Positions 1 to 8,368 are shown, counted from the stretch's first letter. The stretch is DNA of 17,864 nt from Candidatus Gastranaerophilales bacterium (GCA_900766355.1 CAAFVD010000100.1:1-17864); one strand, 5' to 3'. Numbers and translations: made by a program. Notes: generated from the letters alone by a model not told the origin.

Positions 1-290
1 ACTGGAGTTGTTTTTGCAACAGTTTGAGTTGGTTTTGCAACTTGTTTTTGTACTTGTACTGGAGCTTTTTTTGCAACGGTTTGAGTTGGTTTTGCAACTT
101 GTTTCTGCGCCTGTACTGGAATTGTTTTTGCAACGGTTTGAGTTGGTTTAGCAACTTGTTTTTGTACTTGTACTGGAGTTGTTTTTGCAACAGTTTGAGT
201 TGGTTTTGCAACTGGTTTTTGTGCCTGTACTGGAGTTGTCTTTGCAACGGTTTGAGTTGGTTTTGCAACTGGTTTTTGTGCTTGTACAGG
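1..290 (-). repeat. 57-bp coding tandem repeat, five copies visible
   Basis: A 57-base period (19 codons) is seen directly: the motif actgga/acagga recurs at 1, 58, 115, 172, 229 and 286 on the plus strand. Five full units are visible and the array continues beyond the left edge. Each unit encodes PVQ(A/V)QK(P/Q)VAKPTQTVAK plus two residues (TT, TT, TI, KA, TT). Copies differ by only a few bases, so the array is recent or kept uniform by slippage and recombination. Because 57 is divisible by 3, copy changes keep the frame. Confidence 0.95.
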
Positions 291-692
291 AGCTGAACCT
301 ATTGGCACACTAGCATGGGCAGTAACTTTAATAGGGTGAGGAGATGTTATTGTAATCTTTGTATATCCTTTGCACCCCCCAGCACTATATGGTTGCGTTT
401 TTATAGTTACACCAGAAACTGTACCCGCAACATTATCTATCACAGGTCTACCACACATTGCATTACTGGTTTCAGGTAAAAGTATTACATACCTGTTATC
501 CTCTTTTCTATTAACAAAAACAGGATTAGTATAAGGCTTTGCAGTAACAACATTAACTTTTAAATTTCCGACAGAATCTTTTGTAAATTTCATATTTACA
601 ACACTATTCTTGAAATCATCACCCATTACAGGAGCTAAAGTCATCAACGATGCACATATAACTAATATTTTTTTGACCAGCCTAGTTTTCAT
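1..692 (-). CDS. Secreted AMIN-like protein with Lys/Pro/Gln repeat tail (3' end off window)
   Basis: The reading frame is open from the ATG at 692 to the left edge, so the C-terminus is missing. The first 24 or so residues (MKTRLVKKILVICASLMTLAP...) form a clear signal peptide: basic start, hydrophobic core, probable cleavage near VMG-DD. Residues of about 28-125 look like a small beta-rich domain. The stretch RYVILLPE, followed by the paired cysteines in NAMCGRP and GGCKGY, resembles the AMIN domain that anchors cell-envelope proteins to peptidoglycan; this match is by eye only. After about residue 134 the protein becomes 19-residue repeats of the type PVQAQKPVAKPTQTVAK + 2 variable residues. 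This Pro/Lys/Ala-rich linker resembles the wall-spanning stretches of TonB-like proteins. No Shine-Dalgarno is visible; a -10 box lies 6 bases upstream. It is divergent from the EF-hand gene. Confidence 0.8.
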   Translation of the reverse strand, partial: MKTRLVKKILVICASLMTLAPVMGDDFKNSVVNMKFTKDSVGNLKVNVVTAKPYTNPVFVNRKEDNRYVILLPETSNAMCGRPVIDNVAGTVSGVTIKTQPYSAGGCKGYTKITITSPHPIKVTAHASVPIGSAPVQAQKPVAKPTQTVAKTTPVQAQKPVAKPTQTVAKTTPVQVQKQVAKPTQTVAKTIPVQAQKQVAKPTQTVAKKAPVQVQKQVAKPTQTVAKTTP

Positions 693-698
693 AAGTTT

Positions 699-728
699 AT
701 TTTATCACAATTGAAATAAATATTACAA
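699..728 (-). promoter_or_regulatory. Promoter of the AMIN-like gene (extended -10, likely leaderless)
   Basis: Read on the minus strand: TTGTAA (728-723), an 18-base spacer, then TGA-TAAAAT with the hexamer at 704-699, then six bases and the ATG at 692. The TG before the -10 fits an extended -10 promoter. The expected start site coincides with the ATG and no ribosome site is present. A 12-bp inverted repeat, TTACA-AA-TGTAA (723-734), overlaps the -35 and could bind a regulator. Confidence 0.45.
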
Positions 729-783
729 ATGTAACAATTATTTTAAAGTTTGAAATTCATAAAAACAAAAAAAACTTTATAAA

Positions 784-933
784 GAAGTAACACAAAGAAA
801 GGAGCTTCAAACTTAATGATAAGTTTACTATTTTACGATTCATGCTAAGCTAAAAGCTTTATGGCTACACAAGACTGAGGAGAAAATATTTAAGTAAAAT
901 AAAGATTTAATATAAAATCTTTGGGAGCATAAA
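784..933 (+). promoter_or_regulatory. Structured leader of the EF-hand gene with a possible leader peptide
   Basis: The region 693-933 has no ordinary gene. An AAAGGAG ribosome-site-like motif (798-804) precedes an ATG at 816 that opens a 10-codon frame (MISLLFYDSC, stop TAA 846-848). That ATG is exactly the 4-base loop of a perfect 7-bp hairpin, AAACTTA-ATGA-TAAGTTT (809-826). A second AGGAG-like motif (GAGGAG, 877-882) has no ATG after it. A second hairpin, AAAGATTT-N6-AAATCTTT (901-922), directly abuts the GGGAG (923-927) of the EF-hand gene and could hide or present it. It matches no riboswitch class that I know. Regulation by this leader is inference. Confidence 0.35.
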
Positions 934-1209
934 ATGAGCACAATTTCACAATATACATTTACGACCACATTTAATGCGGACAAAATTACAACAAGACAAG
1001 CAAGTGAAATGAGTGTACAGAGTTACTTGATAACATCTGCAGATACTGATAATGATGGAGAACTTAGTTTCGAAGAAATTATAGCTAATACAGAACTCTG
1101 CGACAAGATTTTAGAACAAGTTAATCAAGCAAAAACAACAGTTCCAAATGCAACCAAAGAAGCAGAACAAGTTAATAATTCAGAACAAAATGTTTCTTAT
1201 GAAGCATAG
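934..1209 (+). CDS. Small EF-hand calcium-binding protein
   Basis: This 91-residue protein has one canonical 12-residue EF-hand loop: D37-T-D39-N-D41-G-E43-L-S45-F-E-E48, with every calcium ligand position filled. The N-terminal 25 residues are Ser/Thr-rich (MSTISQYTFTTTFNADKITT) with no hydrophobic signal segment. The last 30 residues are polar, rich in Asn, Glu and Gln, and probably disordered. A good GGGAG site lies 6 bases before the ATG. A single EF-hand usually works as a homodimer or pairs with a divergent partner; no second loop is visible here. The gene stands alone, bounded downstream by a strong terminator and upstream by the structured leader. The specific role is unknown. It could be a calcium sensor or buffer, or part of a surface assembly. 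Confidence 0.85.
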   Translation: MSTISQYTFTTTFNADKITTRQASEMSVQSYLITSADTDNDGELSFEEIIANTELCDKILEQVNQAKTTVPNATKEAEQVNNSEQNVSYEA

Positions 1210-1232
1210 ATTAAATAAAATTTAATATCTTT

Positions 1233-1266
1233 AAAAACGAGAGGTTTAATTTAACCTCTCGTTTTT
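1233..1266 (+). terminator. Bidirectional Rho-independent terminator
   Basis: A perfect 14-bp stem, AAAAACGAGAGGTT / AACCTCTCGTTTTT, with a 6-base loop begins 24 bases after the EF-hand stop. The A-tract and T-tract at its two ends make it usable in both directions. It ends only 16 bases before the holA start codon, so holA needs its own promoter. Confidence 0.85.
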
Positions 1267-1270
1267 AGTG

Positions 1271-1276
1271 TATAAT
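1271..1276 (+). promoter_or_regulatory. -10 box of holA, likely leaderless
   Basis: A perfect TATAAT lies six bases upstream of the holA ATG (1283), just after the terminator. There is no Shine-Dalgarno, and no convincing -35 is seen at 16-18 bases; the stretch that would hold it lies in the terminator stem. The predicted start site falls on the ATG itself. The same spacing recurs at three other genes in this window. Confidence 0.5.
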
Positions 1277-1282
1277 CACTAT

Positions 1283-2239
1283 ATGGGTATTTATTTTTTT
1301 TATGGAGATGAAGATTATCTCTTAGAAGAAGAACTAAAAAAATATAGGGCTAAACTTGATACAAATTTTTCTTCTATGAATTATGTTGTACATGACAATC
1401 CCTCTTATCCTGACTTGATTGCGGCTCTCCGAACACAACCAATGATGTTTGGAAAACTAATGATTGTTATTAAATGCGAAAAATTATTAACATCAGCACT
1501 TGAAGATTTTCAAACCAAAGAAATTTCTGAAGCACTTGAAGGTAACACAGATTCTCTTGATATATTCTTTGTCGCAAAATACCCAAGAAACGAAGGAAAG
1601 AAACCAGATTCAAGAAAAAAAATATACAAAATTTTATCAAAATACAATGCAAAAGAATTTCCGACAATAAAGACTTATAAAACTGCTGAATTATCTGCTT
1701 GGATTAATAAAGAAAGCAAAAAACATGACATAACAATAGAAACAGATGCTATCAATATTATGATTGAACATATCGGAAACAATCTAAGAGAATTTGCAAC
1801 CGAAATTGAAAAGCTTTCACTTCTTGCTTATCCAAACAAAAAAGTTACAGCTAAAATGGTTAAAGAAATATGTATTTCTAATCAAGATATTTTCAATTTT
1901 GCAGACTACATAATGAAGGGACAAAAAGGACTGGCTTTGCTTGAACTAAAGCGATTACTTGACAAAAAACACCCATTAGAGCTTTTAGCAGCCACTCAAA
2001 CAATGATGAGGAAATGGATTTTAATAAAACTAAAATCTACCACAATGTCAGCGTCAGAAATTTCAAAAGTAGTTGGTCAACACGAGTTTGTAGTTAAACA
2101 AACAATTCAAAAACTAAAAAACACATCTTTAAAAGACTTAGTACACTTGAAAGAAATGCTTACAGAGGCAGAATACAAAATAAAATCTGGAGCGTCAATA
2201 GATATAATATCAGAGGTCGAAAATGCTATTATCAGATAA
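1283..2239 (+). CDS. holA: DNA polymerase III subunit delta (clamp loader)
   Basis: This 318-residue protein is the delta wrench subunit of the clamp loader, which opens the beta sliding clamp during DNA loading. The N-terminus GIYFFYGDEDYLLEEEL is the usual HolA opening (strand, then the GDE-D-YL helix). IDIFFVAKYP-like and LREFATEIEKLSLLAY segments match the conserved middle of the family, and the C-terminal helical collar ends in LTEAEYKIKSG. As expected for delta there is no Walker A motif. An in-frame GTG at 1268 would add MYNHY, but it overlaps the -10 box, so the ATG at 1283 is preferred. The gene overlaps holB by 17 bases, giving translational coupling of the two partners. Confidence 0.9.
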   Translation: MGIYFFYGDEDYLLEEELKKYRAKLDTNFSSMNYVVHDNPSYPDLIAALRTQPMMFGKLMIVIKCEKLLTSALEDFQTKEISEALEGNTDSLDIFFVAKYPRNEGKKPDSRKKIYKILSKYNAKEFPTIKTYKTAELSAWINKESKKHDITIETDAINIMIEHIGNNLREFATEIEKLSLLAYPNKKVTAKMVKEICISNQDIFNFADYIMKGQKGLALLELKRLLDKKHPLELLAATQTMMRKWILIKLKSTTMSASEISKVVGQHEFVVKQTIQKLKNTSLKDLVHLKEMLTEAEYKIKSGASIDIISEVENAIIR

Positions 2240-3080
2240 ATATCCTTTTCTTACCAATTATTTTAAAAAGGGAATACAAAACAAATTAAATAACAAAGGA
2301 GTTCCTATAGCACACAGTTTATTGTTTTGTGGTAATGATTTGGAATCTCAATATATTTTAGCAAAAGAAATAGCAAGAGAATTAAACTGCACCGGTGACC
2401 ATACAAACAATTGCCAATGCCTAAACTGTCGTTGGATTAGAGAAAACACTCACCCTGCAGTTTTAACAATCTCAAAAATAGACAACAAACCTGCTGATGA
2501 CGAAACTAAAACAGTTATTTCTATAAAACAATCAGAAATGATTAAAAATATGTTAATGACAACATCTGAGTTTTATCGAGTATTCATATTCTGTGATAAA
2601 GACGAAAACGGTAACATAAGAGGATTAACTCCACAAAACTTCCAAGAAGAAACTGCAAACTCTATGTTAAAAATCATTGAAGAACCAAACGACAGAATTA
2701 TGTTTATTTTCTTAACCTCTAACAAGGAAGATATAATCTCAACAATCGTTTCTCGTTCTCAATGTTTTAATATTTCAAAAGGTGAAAGAGAAGATTTTTC
2801 TTTTGAATCAATAAAACCGATATTTCAAGATTACTGGAATTTTGAAAGAAGTAAAGTTTTTGATATTTCTCAAACACTAATAAATCTTACAAAAGAAATT
2901 CCTGCCGATAAAATTTTAGAAGAAATGCAAAATTACATATTATCAATACTGAAAAGCAACCCTGATAATATTTCATTTATTGATGATATAAAACAAATAG
3001 AAACTGCTAAAAAAGAAATAAATTTAGGTATGAATCCTCAAAACGTATTTGATAATCTATGTCTTAAACTAATCAAATAA
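2223..3080 (+). CDS. holB: DNA polymerase III subunit delta' (clamp loader)
   Basis: This 285-residue delta' subunit is the stator of the clamp-loader complex. Visible family marks are the zinc-binding cysteines C56, C64, C66 and C69 (NC...CQCLNC), the degenerate nucleotide-binding loop CGNDLESQ (no GK, normal for delta'), the conserved EETANSMLKIIEEP helix near residues 142-155, and the sensor/arginine-finger region SRSQCF around 177-182. The collar domain is short, so the protein is at the small end of the family. An AGAGG site lies 5 bases before the ATG inside holA. It converges with mrnC: the two coding regions overlap by 8 bases (3073-3080) with no terminator between them. Confidence 0.9.
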   Translation: MLLSDKYPFLTNYFKKGIQNKLNNKGVPIAHSLLFCGNDLESQYILAKEIARELNCTGDHTNNCQCLNCRWIRENTHPAVLTISKIDNKPADDETKTVISIKQSEMIKNMLMTTSEFYRVFIFCDKDENGNIRGLTPQNFQEETANSMLKIIEEPNDRIMFIFLTSNKEDIISTIVSRSQCFNISKGEREDFSFESIKPIFQDYWNFERSKVFDISQTLINLTKEIPADKILEEMQNYILSILKSNPDNISFIDDIKQIETAKKEINLGMNPQNVFDNLCLKLIK

Positions 3081-3438
3081 ACTCTTTCATTTGCTTAAAC
3101 TTTTCAAAGAAATAATTTAATCTACCTTTATCATTCAAATACCAATATCCCAAAAGAGCTTCAAAAGCCGTAGACAAACGATATTCTGACTGATTATTTC
3201 TTCTTGCAACAGGAATAGACGCATTTCTAGCTCGTCTTGCAATTTCATGTTCAACCTCAGTCAACTCGTCTTGAATCAAGTCTAAATATTTTGCCTGAAA
3301 CCCAGCTTTAACACGTTCTGTTGTCATATTATGCAACAGTTTTGAATTCTGAGTTTTATAAACAGTATATTCTCTAACAAATAATTCCCACACGGCATCA
3401 CCGATATGAGCATAATTTCTCATTGAAAGTTCTTGCAT
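3073..3438 (-). CDS. mrnC: Mini-ribonuclease III
   Basis: This 121-residue protein is the RNase III catalytic domain without a double-stranded RNA-binding domain, the Mini-III family known from Firmicutes and Cyanobacteria, where it matures 23S rRNA ends. The IGDAVWE motif (catalytic D14, E18) and STAFEALLGYWYL (catalytic E93) are intact, as is the basic RRARN stretch near 68-72. The ATG directly abuts the glgA TAG with no gap, and the AAGGAG inside the end of glgA is 12 bases upstream. An alternative start is Met6. It ends in TGA, the only intact gene here to do so, with an in-frame TAA three codons later. It is last in the giant-glgA-mrnC series. Confidence 0.88.
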   Translation of the reverse strand: MQELSMRNYAHIGDAVWELFVREYTVYKTQNSKLLHNMTTERVKAGFQAKYLDLIQDELTEVEHEIARRARNASIPVARRNNQSEYRLSTAFEALLGYWYLNDKGRLNYFFEKFKQMKEFI

Positions 3439-4881
3439 CTACCCTACAAGCTCCTTATACATATTCATATATATTTCAGAACTTTTTTTCCAGCTAAAAT
3501 CACTTTCCATAGCAGACTTTCTCATTGCATTAAACGTATATTTATCATTATATACACCTATTGCGCAGTTAATAGCTTCCTTCATATCCCAACCATTATA
3601 GCGCCAAAACTTAAATCCCGTTGAATTTTCTAAAGGATAACCAACAACGGTATTTTCTAAGCCCCCAGTTGCTCTTACTATCGGAAGTGAACCATAACGC
3701 ATTGCAATTAATTGGCTCAAGCCACATGGTTCAAACTTAGACGGCATTAAGAAGAAATCGCTACCTGCATAGATTTGATTAGCCAAATCTCCCTTATATC
3801 CTACATAAGTTCTAATATTAGAAGTATTATTAGACAACCATATAAATAAGTTTTCATAAGACGCATCACCTGAACCCAAGAATATAAAATCAGCTGGCAA
3901 ATGACGTAAATCATTTTCTACATCTCTAATCAAATCAATACCTTTTTGATTTACCAATCTTGATATCAATGCAATCAAAGGTCTTTCTGGATTATATTTC
4001 AAGCCAAAGTATTCTAATATTTTTTTCTTATTTTCTTCTTTATTCTTCAAAGAATTAACATCATAATTCTTCACCAAATTTTTATCCGTTTTTGGGTTAA
4101 ACACTTTGTAATCAATACCATTCAAAATTCCAACAAGCTTATCGGCATTACCTCTTAAGGTATAATCCATACCCTCTCCAAACTCACCTGTCAAAATTTC
4201 TTCAGCATATTTAGGAGAAACTGCAACTATTCTATCTGAATAATTTATAGCACCTTTCATCCAATTAACTCGTCCATAATGTTCACAACCCCATTCATTA
4301 TAAACAATATCTTTTCGCATATTTGCAAAATCTAATATGCTCTCAAACCATTCACCTTGATATGCCAAATTATGAATTTCAAATACATTCTTAGTCTTTG
4401 ACCAAAACTCATCAAACTTATAGTTTGCTTTTATATACAATGGAATCATAGCAGTATGCCAATCATTTGAATGAATAATATCAGCTCTAAAATTCAACTG
4501 TTTTGCATATTCTAATGTTGCTAAAGAAAAAGCTATATATCTTTCATGTTCATATTGAGGATCAAGCCATCTTGGATAAACTTCTTTAAAGCAAGAAAAA
4601 TACCAATCACTCTGTACAAAAAATACGTTTATATCAGTATCAGGAAGCTTACACATGTGCAACTTAAACTTTTGAGGAGAAGTTCCAAAACTAATCCACA
4701 TCTCCGAATTTTCTAACTCTTTTATGCCATATTTTTCTTTATCTATAGAGCCATGCAAAGGGGTAAAAATCGCTATTTCTGCATCTTTTTCTAAGTATTT
4801 TGGCAGACTTCCAATAACATCAGAAAGTCCTCCTGCCTTTGAAAATGGTGCAACTTCTGCTGCTGCAAATAATATCTTCAT
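3439..4881 (-). CDS. glgA: Glycogen synthase (ADP-glucose type, GT5)
   Basis: This 480-residue enzyme transfers glucose from ADP-glucose to the end of an alpha-1,4-glucan. The N-terminal KAGGLSDV motif (K15-A-G17-G18) is the ADP-glucose-binding signature of the GlgA/starch-synthase family. Other marks are IIHSNDWHTA (135-144), SRLVNQKGIDLI (307-318, with R308 and K313) and PSKFEPCGLSQLIAMRYG (380-397, with E384). Length is typical. AAGGAG sits 8 bases before the ATG. It follows the giant gene by 19 bases and is probably co-transcribed with it. No other glycogen genes (glgC, glgB, glgP) are nearby, so the pathway is dispersed. Confidence 0.95.
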   Translation of the reverse strand: MKILFAAAEVAPFSKAGGLSDVIGSLPKYLEKDAEIAIFTPLHGSIDKEKYGIKELENSEMWISFGTSPQKFKLHMCKLPDTDINVFFVQSDWYFSCFKEVYPRWLDPQYEHERYIAFSLATLEYAKQLNFRADIIHSNDWHTAMIPLYIKANYKFDEFWSKTKNVFEIHNLAYQGEWFESILDFANMRKDIVYNEWGCEHYGRVNWMKGAINYSDRIVAVSPKYAEEILTGEFGEGMDYTLRGNADKLVGILNGIDYKVFNPKTDKNLVKNYDVNSLKNKEENKKKILEYFGLKYNPERPLIALISRLVNQKGIDLIRDVENDLRHLPADFIFLGSGDASYENLFIWLSNNTSNIRTYVGYKGDLANQIYAGSDFFLMPSKFEPCGLSQLIAMRYGSLPIVRATGGLENTVVGYPLENSTGFKFWRYNGWDMKEAINCAIGVYNDKYTFNAMRKSAMESDFSWKKSSEIYMNMYKELVG

Positions 4882-4900
4882 TTATTACTCTCCTTTACAA

Positions 4901-7900
4901 CTAATTTGAGGAAGTGTTATCTTCTTCAAATGTTTCTAAATTTTCAGTTTCCGCATTTTCATTTTGATTATTGAACTCGTTATTCATCGCCTCAACTTTT
5001 GCCTTATAACCTTCAATATAAGATTCATATTCTACCAACATTGATTGCATATATTGAAGATTAAACCTTTCGCAACCATAATTAATTTTATACAATATCG
5101 GTTGTAAATCTGTATCATAAGTTTGCTGAGCAACTACAATATTAATTTGTAATATATAAGACAATATTGCAGGTAACATATCATCAGCACTAGAACGAGA
5201 AATAACGATTATATTGTCACCAATATTTTTTGATGCTAACTCATACTCATGCTTATCATAATTAAGATTTGCAACAAACCAATTAGCCCAAACCGAAACA
5301 TATCCCATTCCAGATTTTTGAGCAATAGTTTGAACATCTTTAAATATAACATTTGCTTTAACAGTTGAGCCTAACTTTTGATAAGAATATCCTATCAACA
5401 AATCACTCAATAATCCCCAGAAAGAATCTTTAAACTTCCTAGCAAGCAGTTTTACTTGATAAATATTTTGAGCAAAAGAATTATAATCTCCATCAAATTG
5501 TTTGAATGCAACGATAAAACATTTTATTATTTGTGACAAACTATCATTTTGTAACTCAAGATTTTCGTTTATTTCTATATCTTGATTATGAACTAACATT
5601 TCCAAATATTTAATTGCTAAAGCACAAGGTATATCTTGAGAAAACATATAGTTTATTTTTTCAAAATACTTATCCAAAGAGGTATCACAAGTAAAGACTC
5701 TAGCTAACGCACCATAAGGAAGAATTGTCATAAAATAAGAAATAAATGCATCTTTTGAAACATTACTAGCTCCTAACTGCATAAATAATTCTTGATTTAT
5801 AGATAACAAAATATTATCCAAAACTTCTATACATTGTTTAAATTTACCTGCATTAAATAAGATTTTTGCATTAATACAAGAATAGAAGAAATATTTTGCC
5901 TGTATATTTGCATTACCTTCTGTTAAAGCAGGATTCAACATACGAATCAAAACATTATGCAAGCTTTGTTGCGCCAAAATATAATTTTCACCCATTAAAG
6001 CAGAATCAAGCATCAAACTTGAAATATTCATTATTTTCAAATCATCTTTTTTTCTTACACAATCATCAAATATAATCTTTGAAATTGCATAAATTTTATG
6101 AGAAGGATATTTATTAATATATTGAGCAAGTGTCGAATATATATAATCTCTTGCCTCTTTCATCTCTGGTAATAAATTTTTCTTAGGCACATTTTCTATA
6201 ATAGACAAGAAACGCTTGCAGTTTCTTAAATACGCATTAAAATCTCCATGAGATATTGCATATTTAGACAAGTCAAATATAGTGGTTTGAGATTCAGTAA
6301 TCAAACCTAATGACTTAACTACCTCAAGAGTTTTAGTATGAAGTTTTTCTAAAATATTCTGAGTTATAATTTTCTTAACATCATCTTCAAGGAAATCTTT
6401 GATAACCTTTTGAAGCAATCTAAAATTTTCAACTTCAACAATAAAATTATTTATTGTAATAAATTTTTTCTCACACAAAGACCGTATTGCAACATCTAAA
6501 TTTTCAACACCTAAATCATTTAAAATACCTATAACCATATTATTGCCAAGGAACGAAGCATAAGCTAGGATAAAACATTCATTTTCTTCTAAAGACTCAA
6601 AACGCTTCGACAATAATTGTTCTAATGAAGATGGAAATATTATAGTCTTTTCTGCATTTACAAGTAATTTACCCTCATGGGACATAAACACATGTGTATC
6701 TCTCAAATATTGAAAAGCATGTTGAAAATATAACACACCACCCATAAATTGGTCTTTTATCTTTTTTAAATAAAAAGAATCTTCTATTCCAGAAATATCT
6801 TCTGGTATAGTTTCTAATAATCTATCAAAAGAAGTTTTTTGAACTTCGATTTCTTTATATGCATCTAAATATAAAAGTTCGTTTATTTCTTTATGCGCCA
6901 AATATGTATCAGGAACAGTTACAACAAAAGAAATACCCATTTGCTCGAAATTCTCTATCATACTTATAATTATTTCTAATGATGTTTCATCTATTAAATC
7001 AAAATTTTCAATAAATATAACCGCCCCTTTTTGATGCTCTATAAAAGCATAAAAAATCTCCATATACTGTTTCAATGCATCTTGCGGTTCAATATCTCCC
7101 AACTTGTCATGAGTAAGTAGTTTATATACAAAATCATCTCTATCAAAAGTTTTTAATTTTTGCGTTGATGTAGTATCTAAGTTCGCAAGTTTTGTATCAA
7201 AACCCAAATAAGAAGCTATTAACTCTTTAAAACAAGCATAAGGGTCATACACAAACCCTTCAGAACATACAACATGTAACATCTTTGAGTTCTTTTTTTG
7301 TATAGCATCTGCTATAACAGATGAACTCAAGGCTAAGTTCTCTTTTGATTTTATCGTTATAAAAACATTTTTTGATAATAATTCTTGTATTTTTTGAGGA
7401 ACATCAATACCTTCAACTTTTAAAAACTCACATTTTGTTTTTATATCAATAACTTTATTAGAAAATAAATCTATCTCTTTCTTTTCTTCTGTTAAATCAG
7501 AGATTTTTGGCAACTCTTTTGGTTTTACTAACCTATTTTCTTTTTTATTTTCATCTTCAATAATGATTGGAGTCAAATGTGCTTTTATAGGGAACTCATA
7601 AAACTCTAAAAGTTCATCATTAACTTGTGATGAATAAATCATTTCTTGTTTATATTGACGAGAAATTAAAGCATTTATATATTGATCAGTTATTAACTGT
7701 AAACCATCAGCATAATCTTCTTTTTTATTTTCTGTATTAATAAGCTTGATATTCAACCCCGTATTAAAAGATTCGTTATCATTTTCTAAAGTTCGTTTTA
7801 AAATAGTCATTTTACAAGCCATTTTAACACCTTTAGTTTTCTTTAATTTAAAACTAATTTCAGCTATTTTATTCATCAATTCTATTGCAGATTTTACAGC

Positions 7901-8362
7901 TTTGTTTGCAGAACGGGACATTGAAAACTCTTTATAATACTTGATTATAAATATATTATCAATATATTGAACTCTGTTTTCTTGTTGTTTACCAAAGGCA
8001 AAAATAAAACTTTTAAGCTTTTTAAAAAACTTATTAAAAATTTGTTTATTCTTAAGAGCAGGGCGCAAATTATCAAGATTTGGAAATGTTATTGCTAAAC
8101 AAGCAAATTCTTCAGTTTCGGCCTCGTTCATCGAAATACTTTTATACGTGCTGAAACCACATTTTTTACAAGTTCCATTAATTGTTTTATTCAACTGCCC
8201 ACAATTATGACACTTGCTAACAATAACAAACCCACATTCTGGACATAATGGAGTTCTACTCAACTTATGGCAAATTGGACACTCTAAAAGTAATACCTTC
8301 TTACAATGAGGGCAAACTTTATCATGCTCGTTTACTTCATTATTACATCTTGGACATTCCAT
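4901..8362 (-). CDS. Giant zinc-ribbon / cyclase-like / ATPase-like / helical-repeat protein
   Basis: This 1153-residue protein has four regions. Residues 3-68 hold three CxxC...CxxC zinc ribbons (C3/6/17/20, C28/31/40/43, C51/54/65/68). About 86-265 resembles a class III nucleotide cyclase domain: a beta strand ACLAITF, YIDNIFIIKYY where active enzymes have GDG-hhhhF, SANKAVKSAIELM, and a Y-ADGLQLITDQYINAL stretch. About 325-560 resembles a STAND/AAA ATPase: the P-loop place reads ITIKSKENLALSS with no GKS/T, and the Walker-B-like strand is AVIFIENFDLID (447-458). The rest, to about 1115, is helical and TPR-like, with an acidic tail. Both enzymatic cores look degenerate, so a sensing or scaffold role is inferred. 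The TTG at 8386 is rejected as start; the ATG at 8362 has a promoter 6 bases upstream. Confidence 0.75.
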   Translation of the reverse strand: MECPRCNNEVNEHDKVCPHCKKVLLLECPICHKLSRTPLCPECGFVIVSKCHNCGQLNKTINGTCKKCGFSTYKSISMNEAETEEFACLAITFPNLDNLRPALKNKQIFNKFFKKLKSFIFAFGKQQENRVQYIDNIFIIKYYKEFSMSRSANKAVKSAIELMNKIAEISFKLKKTKGVKMACKMTILKRTLENDNESFNTGLNIKLINTENKKEDYADGLQLITDQYINALISRQYKQEMIYSSQVNDELLEFYEFPIKAHLTPIIIEDENKKENRLVKPKELPKISDLTEEKKEIDLFSNKVIDIKTKCEFLKVEGIDVPQKIQELLSKNVFITIKSKENLALSSSVIADAIQKKNSKMLHVVCSEGFVYDPYACFKELIASYLGFDTKLANLDTTSTQKLKTFDRDDFVYKLLTHDKLGDIEPQDALKQYMEIFYAFIEHQKGAVIFIENFDLIDETSLEIIISMIENFEQMGISFVVTVPDTYLAHKEINELLYLDAYKEIEVQKTSFDRLLETIPEDISGIEDSFYLKKIKDQFMGGVLYFQHAFQYLRDTHVFMSHEGKLLVNAEKTIIFPSSLEQLLSKRFESLEENECFILAYASFLGNNMVIGILNDLGVENLDVAIRSLCEKKFITINNFIVEVENFRLLQKVIKDFLEDDVKKIITQNILEKLHTKTLEVVKSLGLITESQTTIFDLSKYAISHGDFNAYLRNCKRFLSIIENVPKKNLLPEMKEARDYIYSTLAQYINKYPSHKIYAISKIIFDDCVRKKDDLKIMNISSLMLDSALMGENYILAQQSLHNVLIRMLNPALTEGNANIQAKYFFYSCINAKILFNAGKFKQCIEVLDNILLSINQELFMQLGASNVSKDAFISYFMTILPYGALARVFTCDTSLDKYFEKINYMFSQDIPCALAIKYLEMLVHNQDIEINENLELQNDSLSQIIKCFIVAFKQFDGDYNSFAQNIYQVKLLARKFKDSFWGLLSDLLIGYSYQKLGSTVKANVIFKDVQTIAQKSGMGYVSVWANWFVANLNYDKHEYELASKNIGDNIIVISRSSADDMLPAILSYILQINIVVAQQTYDTDLQPILYKINYGCERFNLQYMQSMLVEYESYIEGYKAKVEAMNNEFNNQNENAETENLETFEEDNTSSN

Positions 8363-8368
8363 AGCTTT

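Noticed and set aside
1..290. CRISPR array
   Set aside because: Repeats are contiguous 57-bp coding units with no unique spacers.
24..296. Plus-strand 90-residue open frame rich in Trp, Phe, Cys and Leu
   Set aside because: It is the antisense shadow of the 57-bp repeats; the minus frame has a signal peptide, a promoter and a sensible composition.
784..933. Known riboswitch (preQ1, cyclic-di-GMP, glutamine)
   Set aside because: The sequence GGCTACACAAGACTGAGG vaguely recalls preQ1-I, but the stem partner and A-rich tail are missing; the other classes also lack their core motifs.
1268..1282. GTG start for holA adding MYNHY
   Set aside because: The GTG overlaps the TATAAT box and would precede the expected transcript start; the family begins at the MGIYFFYG position.
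1470..1667. Minus-strand 65-residue frame inside holA
   Set aside because: Lies wholly within a well-supported gene and has no start signals.
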